Of a stretch of 64,000 nucleotides of DNA, positions 58,515-64,000 are shown in pieces. Each line of letters begins with the position of its first letter. Position 1 is the stretch's first letter. A program made the translations under genes and the position numbers. The stretch lies in NCBI RefSeq assembly GCF_900106515.1, contig NZ_FNWF01000003.1:310001-374000 (forward strand), in the 5' to 3' direction. The stretch comes from Peptoniphilus lacydonensis (GTDB lineage: Bacteria; Bacillota; Clostridia; Tissierellales; Peptoniphilaceae). A model generated the notes under the pieces. It saw only the letters and a list, made by a program, of their open reading frames with translations, was not told the origin of the DNA and searched no databases.

Positions 58515-59804
58515 ATGAATTCTAAATACAAAAATCCTTACAAAAAAAATTACAAATTACAAATAATTGATAAAATAAATCGCAATGGTATAAATTATGG
58601 AAAAATAGAAGATGTTCCTTTCTTTTTAGGAAATGAAAAAGTCTGTGGAGATGAAGTGAAAATAAATGGAAAACCTATAGAATTTTTATCTGGCAACAGG
58701 AGTTATATTAAGCTTTTAGAAGATAAAGACTCAATAGAATTAGAAATAAATTGGAAAAACAGGCTTTTACTCATGCAAGAAAACTTGGGAAACGCCCTTG
58801 TTAGACATTTTTTAAACGCAAACACAAATTTTAAAATTTTAAATTACAAAGTTAATAGAAATTCATCCTACATTGACATTGAAGCAAAAGACTTTAAATT
58901 TATGACAGTAAAAAATCTTGAATCTCTAGTAAACTATGCAGTTTTTTCAAATCTTGAAATCACAAATTATGAAGATCACATTTCTATAGAAAGGCTTGCT
59001 AATATAGAATACTTCGGCCCATCTCTAAAAAGAACTGGTGAAATTGGAATTGTGCTTATAACTTCTGTTGACAAAATAAATTCGGCAATAAGGCTCAATA
59101 TTTTTTCAGGAGAAAATGGCTACAAAATAGCAAGAAATTCGCTAAATCTTTTAAATAATATTAAAATGTATTTAAATAGTGACAGTATCGAAGATGTTTT
59201 TTCTGATATAAAAAAATTAAAATCAAAAAATTTATCTAGAGAAAATAACTTTGCAAAAGACAAAAATCTTGAAAAAGCTCAAAAAGTTGAATCTTTAGAA
59301 AAACTTCCTAAAACTGAAAAACTTCCTAAACTCGAGAAAATTTTTGAAAAAGAAAAAAATAATACAGACTCAAAGGAAAATGAAATTCCTACAATTAAAG
59401 ACTTTAGAAATATTAAAAATAACACTTCTCCTGAAAAATCTCCACTATTTTACCAAGTAGTAGAAAGTTTCAAAAGATACGCCACAGAAGTTTCTGGAAT
59501 AAATTACATCTACAAGATTTTAAAAGACGTCAATTTAAAAGAATTAAGAGAAATTTCAAATCACATATTAAAAGAAGAAAATTACATCCAAATTTACGGA
59601 CTTCAAAATGGAAACAGGTCAAAGATTTTAATTCTACGTTCTCAAAATCTAAACTTTGACTTGAAGAAAATTTTTAAAAAATTAAAAGAACATTTTGAGT
59701 TTACAGGAACTGGAAATATGTTCACGTTAGAACTAGAATGCAAAGAAAAAGACATCACTAGAATAATGGAAAGTTTTTTAATAGAAATAAAAAGAGAAGT
59801 ATAA
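58515..59804 (+). CDS. AlaX-like tRNA-editing-fold protein with DHHA1-like tail, catalytic ligands missing
   Basis: 429 residues after GGAGG. The layout resembles AlaRS/AlaX editing proteins: an N-terminal beta-barrel (about 1-70), then RLLLMQENLGNALVRHFL where AlaX has the HTAQH-type zinc motif, then LKRTGEIGIVLITS and RLNIFSGENGYKIA, which parallel the CxGTHVxxTGEIG and RIEAVTG blocks. A Lys/Glu-rich linker (about 230-310) leads to a C-terminal region with DHHA1-like character. The His and Cys metal ligands are not present, so a deacylase activity is unlikely. A tRNA-binding or structural role is possible. The family call is tentative. Confidence 0.5.
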   Translation: MNSKYKNPYKKNYKLQIIDKINRNGINYGKIEDVPFFLGNEKVCGDEVKINGKPIEFLSGNRSYIKLLEDKDSIELEINWKNRLLLMQENLGNALVRHFLNANTNFKILNYKVNRNSSYIDIEAKDFKFMTVKNLESLVNYAVFSNLEITNYEDHISIERLANIEYFGPSLKRTGEIGIVLITSVDKINSAIRLNIFSGENGYKIARNSLNLLNNIKMYLNSDSIEDVFSDIKKLKSKNLSRENNFAKDKNLEKAQKVESLEKLPKTEKLPKLEKIFEKEKNNTDSKENEIPTIKDFRNIKNNTSPEKSPLFYQVVESFKRYATEVSGINYIYKILKDVNLKELREISNHILKEENYIQIYGLQNGNRSKILILRSQNLNFDLKKIFKKLKEHFEFTGTGNMFTLELECKEKDITRIMESFLIEIKREV

Positions 59805-59850
59805 ATATGAATTAAACTGAATCCCCGTTCCAACCATGGGTATTCTAATA

Positions 59851-59878
59851 AAAAAAAGACGGCATAATATTGTCGTCT
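59851..59878 (-). terminator. Terminator of the csaB cluster
   Basis: AGACGRCA-type arms (AGACGGCA / TGTCGTCT, one wobble) close a TAATAT loop; the minus strand continues with eight T. It starts 8 bases after the csaB stop. Confidence 0.8.
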
Positions 59879-59886
59879 AAATAATT

Positions 59887-60981
59887 TTATTTTTCTAAAA
59901 GTTTTATAGCTATTTCTACATTTTCTTTGGATGCAGATCTCATTTTTTCAGTTTCTTCTTCCAAAATTATCTTTCTCTCTTCTATCGAGTTTAAGGCTTT
60001 TCTTATCTCTTCATAAAGTTCTTCTGCAGAAAAATCTTCTACGTCTACATACTCTTTTATTCCAAGCTCTTTTACCATTGCCTCTACTTTTGGATCGTAG
60101 ATTATTCCAACCATGGGAAGATTTACACTTGCTGCGTAAATCAAAGAATGAAGTCTCATTGCTGCTAATAATTCTAATTTTTTAAATATGCCCATTAGCT
60201 CGCCTGCCGAATAAGTATTTTTTATGAGTTTCACTTTGTCTTTATGCACACACTTCTCTGCAACTTCTTGTGAATAGACATTATCTCTTGGTGTATGAAA
60301 GGGCACTAGTAAAATATCATAACCACTTTCTATTAATAGGTCTATGGCCTTTGCAAATTTTTCTTTTATTGATTCATCTTTTTTGTAATCTCTTATACAA
60401 AATCCTATGGTATTTTCTTTTATCTCGATGTTTTCTATTTTTAAAATTTCTGCAACTCTATCCTCATCTTCTGATTTAAGTGTAAAAACTGGATCTGATG
60501 TCACCTTTATATTTTCATTTTTGACGCCAAGTTCTTTTACAAACTCATAGGACAGTTCGTCACGAAGTGTGATGTAATCAACTTTATTTAAAACTCTTCT
60601 TGTCAATAATTTCCCTATTTTCTTTTCAATTGGACCTATTCCATTGGCATATACATACACTTTTTTATGAAAAAACTTTGCAATTTTTATCACTGTCAGG
60701 TAATAAATTATTGACCTAGTTGATGTAACATCTTGAAGTAGCGAGCCTCCTCCTGAGAGCAATATATCTGACTCTTTCAATGTCTTTATAAGCTTAGGTA
60801 TTGAAAATCGATCTACTGCATCTATGCCATAGATCTTTTTTGTCTTCTCAGGATTTTTAGAAAGTGCTGTTATTTTTATTTCTTTATTTAATTTTTTAAA
60901 ATCTTCTACCATGGCTTTTAATATGGCATCATCACCTGAGTTATCAAAGCCAAAGTAACCTGATACTACAATTTTTTTCAT
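59887..60981 (-). CDS. csaB: Polysaccharide pyruvyl transferase CsaB
   Basis: 364 residues from the ATG at 60979-60981 (an in-frame TTG lies three codons earlier). SGYFGFDNSGDDAILKAM at the start, LLSGGGSLLQDVTSTRSI and RLHSLIYAASVNLPMVGIIYDP are CsaB hallmarks. CsaB adds pyruvate ketals to the secondary cell wall polymer, creating the ligand for SLH domains. The window also contains an SLH protein (14760-21407), a fitting pair. It is the last gene of the minus-strand cluster, following the O-antigen ligase-like gene by 12 bases. Confidence 0.93.
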   Translation of the reverse strand: MKKIVVSGYFGFDNSGDDAILKAMVEDFKKLNKEIKITALSKNPEKTKKIYGIDAVDRFSIPKLIKTLKESDILLSGGGSLLQDVTSTRSIIYYLTVIKIAKFFHKKVYVYANGIGPIEKKIGKLLTRRVLNKVDYITLRDELSYEFVKELGVKNENIKVTSDPVFTLKSEDEDRVAEILKIENIEIKENTIGFCIRDYKKDESIKEKFAKAIDLLIESGYDILLVPFHTPRDNVYSQEVAEKCVHKDKVKLIKNTYSAGELMGIFKKLELLAAMRLHSLIYAASVNLPMVGIIYDPKVEAMVKELGIKEYVDVEDFSAEELYEEIRKALNSIEERKIILEEETEKMRSASKENVEIAIKLLEK

Positions 60982-60993
60982 ACCATTCAACCA

Positions 60994-62385
60994 TCACTCT
61001 GCTATTATTTTTATTTCTAAATCTTTGTCTTTTGATTCTAACTTTTTTGAAGTTTTATTTTCTAGATTTTTTGATTTTTCTCTTTCCGACTTTTTTATTC
61101 TTATTGCCGTCATTGTAATTCCTATTATTATCCAAAATGTGAAAATTATTCTTGGAATGTAGAGAAAATGTTCTACAAGTCCATGACCCATGATACCAAT
61201 TATACTGGCATAAAGCCCTGCTCCGAGATATCTGTAATACTTATCTTCTGACTTAATTAAATTTACATAGTTGTATTTAAGTACAGAGAACAACAATAGC
61301 ATAAAAAATATAAATCCAATTAACCCAATTTCTGCGGCAACCTCTAAATAAGTGTTGTGTGCGTGATAAATTGGCATAGTTCTTATATATTTTTCAAAAG
61401 TTTCTTTAAAAGGTGTATACCCAAATCCAACTCCTGCTATTAAATTATCTCTTATTACGTCTTTTGTGATTTTCCAAATTTTTATTCTGTATAAATTTGA
61501 TGAATCTACTGTGGAACCGATAGATATAATTCTGTCTAACACTTTTTGTGGCAAAGCGTAGAATACACCTAATACAATTGGTATGGCAATTAAAATAAGC
61601 CTTTTGTCAACTAAGAGTACAAATGCAAGAGCTGCCAGTGCTATACCAACCCATCCACCTCTTGAAAGTGTCATAACTAGGCAAATTAATAAAACTGCTG
61701 TCGATGCCAAAAATAAAAATTTTTTTCTCATGCTCTTTGTGTACCAAGTCATTCCAACTGCCAATGGAGTCATAAGAACTAGATATTCTGCCAAAATATT
61801 TGGATTTAAAAATACTGAATAAACTCTCACTGCAATATCTGTATTATTTTCTGTGTCAAGCCATTCTGGTCTCATTTCAACTCCTGTGAAATATTGAAAT
61901 ACTCCAAGAAGTGCAACTACAAGAGAGGAAAATAAAAGAACTGATACAAATGTGTTTAAATCTTTCTTTGTCTTTATAGAATTTGTCATAGCAAACACAA
62001 AGGAAATTCCAGCTGCATTTAGTGCAAGGTCACGAACTGAACCCGATGGATCTATCGAAGTTATTGTGGAAAAAATAGCAATAAATGCAAAGATTCCAAT
62101 GGGAACGCCCATATCTGTTACCGAGAAATTTTCTTTGTAAAGCATTGCCTTTAACAGTACAAAAAATCCCATAGAAAGAAGCATTATAAGACCAAGTGCG
62201 TCAGGCACAAATGGATATAAAAATGCACTTGCAAATAGTCCTATTTTTATGTCATAAATAACAAGTAATATTCCACAAATTCCAACAAAAGCTGTCAAAA
62301 AAATTTTTGTGCCAAAAAAATAATAAGTTAATGAAAGAAAAACTGCCGATAATAATATATAATTAATTTTTTTTGATCTTACCAC
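60994..62385 (-). CDS. O-antigen ligase / polymerase-like membrane protein
   Basis: 463 residues, about twelve membrane segments, with the Wzy_C/WaaL signature in the large loop region (MTLSRGGWVGIALAALAFVLL, YHAHNTYLEVAAEIGLIGF). It polymerises or ligates cell-wall or capsule glycans. GTG start overlapping the preceding gene by 7 bases. A charged Lys/Glu tail closes the protein. With csaB next to it, it likely acts on the secondary cell wall polymer. Confidence 0.88.
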   Translation of the reverse strand: MVRSKKINYILLSAVFLSLTYYFFGTKIFLTAFVGICGILLVIYDIKIGLFASAFLYPFVPDALGLIMLLSMGFFVLLKAMLYKENFSVTDMGVPIGIFAFIAIFSTITSIDPSGSVRDLALNAAGISFVFAMTNSIKTKKDLNTFVSVLLFSSLVVALLGVFQYFTGVEMRPEWLDTENNTDIAVRVYSVFLNPNILAEYLVLMTPLAVGMTWYTKSMRKKFLFLASTAVLLICLVMTLSRGGWVGIALAALAFVLLVDKRLILIAIPIVLGVFYALPQKVLDRIISIGSTVDSSNLYRIKIWKITKDVIRDNLIAGVGFGYTPFKETFEKYIRTMPIYHAHNTYLEVAAEIGLIGFIFFMLLLFSVLKYNYVNLIKSEDKYYRYLGAGLYASIIGIMGHGLVEHFLYIPRIIFTFWIIIGITMTAIRIKKSEREKSKNLENKTSKKLESKDKDLEIKIIAE

Positions 62386-62927
62386 CAGTTTTCACCACCT
62401 TCATCTAATTTAAAAAAACTTGTAAAAAATTCTAACACTTTTGATCCCTTTATTATGTCCATATATTTTCCTTTTAATAATGACAATAAAATTCCCAAAA
62501 TTGTTAAAACTACTGGAATTTTTAGTGTTGCCTTTAATGCCACTGAAATAACAAGGGTAAGTAATCCTGAATAAAACATTATGTTTGATATTATTCCTGC
62601 TATTTCATCAAAAGATTCCAATGATTTTGGCAAAGCTCCTAAAAAGAAAGAATCTTTTATAAGTGGTACAAAAACTCTTCCCAGAAATCCCATAAATTTT
62701 TCTATTAAGTTGAAAAATCCTCTGTAAATTTTATAAATAAAAGTATTTGCAAATAAAATTTTATCGCCGGCAAAGACTTTTCTAGTATTTGAATTTGCAA
62801 AATTTTTTTCTATTGGTCTTGTTATAAAATTTCTAACTTTTTTAGTAAATGAATCTTTATAACATTCACTTAAAAAAAGGTGAATTTTATTTAAAAACCT
62901 TATGGTAAATGAATTAATATGGATCAC
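62379..62927 (-). CDS. Membrane protein of the wall-polymer cluster
   Basis: 182 residues. A charged N-terminal half (KIHLFLSECYKDSFTKKVRN) is followed by two hydrophobic segments (NIMFYSGLLTLVISVAL, IPVVLTILGILLSLL). No family is recognised. It is tightly linked between the DUF4330 gene (1 base) and the ligase gene, so it presumably helps assemble or export the polymer. Confidence 0.7.
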   Translation of the reverse strand: MIHINSFTIRFLNKIHLFLSECYKDSFTKKVRNFITRPIEKNFANSNTRKVFAGDKILFANTFIYKIYRGFFNLIEKFMGFLGRVFVPLIKDSFFLGALPKSLESFDEIAGIISNIMFYSGLLTLVISVALKATLKIPVVLTILGILLSLLKGKYMDIIKGSKVLEFFTSFFKLDEGGENWW

Positions 62928-62928
62928 C

Positions 62929-63417
62929 TTAGTTCTTTACTTCTACTCCAAGTATCGTCATAAATACAGCTACTTTTTTATTTTTTATTCTCATCTCTTG
63001 TCCAATTCTTATTTGCTCTGTGCCAACTTGATAAAAATCTTCTGTTTCTTTTATATCAGCATCAATTGTCATAGTAACTCTGTATTTATTTGGCACTTCT
63101 GCATTTATAAATTTACCTTGATATTCTGTTTCGTCTGTATATGGTTCAACTTCCGCTTTTGCAATTTTTCCAAGATAAGTTCCCTTGTCATAATCGTAAA
63201 TTGGATCTCCTTCTTTAATATTATTTGCTGTGACATCTCTAACATCTTTTACCTCAGCTGTAATTACTCCCTTAGAAGTAGTAGCTTCACCAACAGCAGA
63301 TTTTGTTCCAAATCTTTTTACTCCCACAGACACAAGTGCAATAATTAAAATTAAGACTATTAAATCTACAATATTAATTAGACCAAAAAGTCTTCCTTTT
63401 TTATCAATTACCTTCAT
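62929..63417 (-). CDS. DUF4330 membrane-anchored protein
   Basis: 162 residues from the ATG at 63415-63417, which follows GGAGG; an upstream in-frame ATG overlaps that site. One N-terminal transmembrane segment (LFGLINIVDLIVLILIIALVSVGV) is followed by an extracellular beta domain (ITAEVKDVRDVTANNIKEGD, YRVTMTIDADIKE). DUF4330 proteins occur in wall-polysaccharide gene clusters of Firmicutes, with unknown function. Confidence 0.85.
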   Translation of the reverse strand: MKVIDKKGRLFGLINIVDLIVLILIIALVSVGVKRFGTKSAVGEATTSKGVITAEVKDVRDVTANNIKEGDPIYDYDKGTYLGKIAKAEVEPYTDETEYQGKFINAEVPNKYRVTMTIDADIKETEDFYQVGTEQIRIGQEMRIKNKKVAVFMTILGVEVKN

Positions 63418-64000
63418 TACTTCCTCCATTTAATATCTCTTCATAAATTTCACACTGTCTATTCCCCATTGATACATGAGAATAATTTTCTATTACTCTT
63501 TTATTTATATTTTCTCCAAGACTCTCCAATAATTTTCTATCGTCATAAAGACTTAGAATATATCTCGATAAAACTTTGTACTTTCCTACTGGAAAAAGAT
63601 ATCCTGTTTCATCATCCTTTACAATCTCAGATATTCCTCCAGTTTTTGTAGAAATTGTTGGGACTTTCAAAAGAGCTGCTTCCAAAATTACATATGGAAA
63701 AGACTCTGAAATACTTGTAAGTACATTTATATCTATTGCATTAAAAAAGGAATACTTATCCTTTACAAAACCTAGAAAATAAATATTTTTATCTATTTTA
63801 TATTCCCTTGCCAATTCTTCTAGGTTTTTCCTCTCGTCACCTTCTCCTGCTATTAGAAAAATTATATCTGGATTTACTTCTAAAGTTTCCTTTGCGGCCT
63901 TTATAAAAGTTTCATGATCCTTTACTTTATCAAGTCTTGCAGCTATTCCAACTAAAAGCTCTCCATTGTAATTTATTTTATATTTTTCCAAAAATACTTC
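63404..64000 (-). CDS. Glycosyltransferase family 4-like protein, C-terminal part
   Basis: Partial, open at the right edge of the window. The visible 198 residues are the nucleotide-sugar-binding half of a GT-B enzyme: GIAARLDKVKDHETFIKAA, FLIAGEGDERKNLEELA, and the EX7E region SESFPYVILEAALLKVPTI. The sugar donor is unknown. It overlaps the DUF4330 gene and heads the visible part of the csaB cluster. Confidence 0.9.
   Translation of the reverse strand, partial: EVFLEKYKINYNGELLVGIAARLDKVKDHETFIKAAKETLEVNPDIIFLIAGEGDERKNLEELAREYKIDKNIYFLGFVKDKYSFFNAIDINVLTSISESFPYVILEAALLKVPTISTKTGGISEIVKDDETGYLFPVGKYKVLSRYILSLYDDRKLLESLGENINKRVIENYSHVSMGNRQCEIYEEILNGGSNEGN

Noticed and set aside
1-64000. 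CRISPR arrays and tRNA genes
   Set aside because: No regularly spaced repeats and no cloverleaf sequences were noticed on reading; a dedicated tRNA and CRISPR scan was not possible here.

Overview
The window is AT-rich, Gram-positive-type chromosomal DNA. Gene content and order (phoH-ybeY-dgkA-cdd-era-recO-glyQS-ccpN-ppsR-dgt-dnaG-rpoD-trmK-nif3; hrcA-grpE-dnaK-dnaJ-prmA-rsmE-mtaB; rpsU-yqeY; nfeD-floA) point to a low-GC anaerobic Firmicute. Protein character and the SLH/CsaB wall system suggest the Peptoniphilaceae (Tissierellia, near Peptoniphilus or Anaerococcus). The family call is inference from sequence character; no database was searched.

Region 1 (1-14416) is an accessory island at the 3' end of guaA. 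The last bases of guaA (202-215) recur exactly at 8274-8287 and 14348-14361. A 147-bp repeat ending in that core occurs at 8141-8287 and 14215-14361, and a 69-bp imperfect repeat brackets the island (202-270 and 14348-14416). This looks like two elements accreted in tandem that have lost their integrase. Element A carries an IS1182-like transposase, an ECF-type transporter, a MATE exporter joined to a truncated ABC exporter, and an AraC regulator with a Fur-like box. Element B carries a BcgI-like restriction-modification gene, its specificity gene, a PHP-domain SMC-like ATPase and a small acidic protein: a defence module.

The RM and specificity genes appear to be joined by a programmed -1 frameshift: an SD-like stretch, an A_AAA_AAA heptamer directly before the stop, and an 11-bp stem 6 nt downstream. 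The specificity frame has no usable start codon that would keep its first conserved motif. This is the most novel-looking feature of the window.

Region 2 (14403-23506) holds an IS1182 remnant, a 2215-residue secreted S8 protease anchored by SLH domains and preceded by a perfect Fur-type box, an NlpC/P60 endopeptidase, and RNase P RNA.

Region 3 (23531-37478) is a 15-gene run on the minus strand with almost no spacing, coupling DNA replication (dnaG), sigma-A, glycyl-tRNA synthetase, ribosome maturation (era, ybeY) and metabolism regulators (ccpN, ppsR). Region 4 (37522-51051) holds nfeD-floA, rpsU-yqeY, a patatin and TVP38 pair, the prmA-rsmE-mtaB set, and heat-shock genes under CIRCE/HrcA control.

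Region 5 (51217-59804) holds lepB-lepA-hemW, rpsT, comEC-holA, and an AlaX-like protein lacking its catalytic metal ligands. Region 6 (59851-64000, minus) is a cell-wall polymer cluster ending in csaB, whose pyruvyl transferase activity would make the wall ligand bound by the SLH domains of the protease in region 2.
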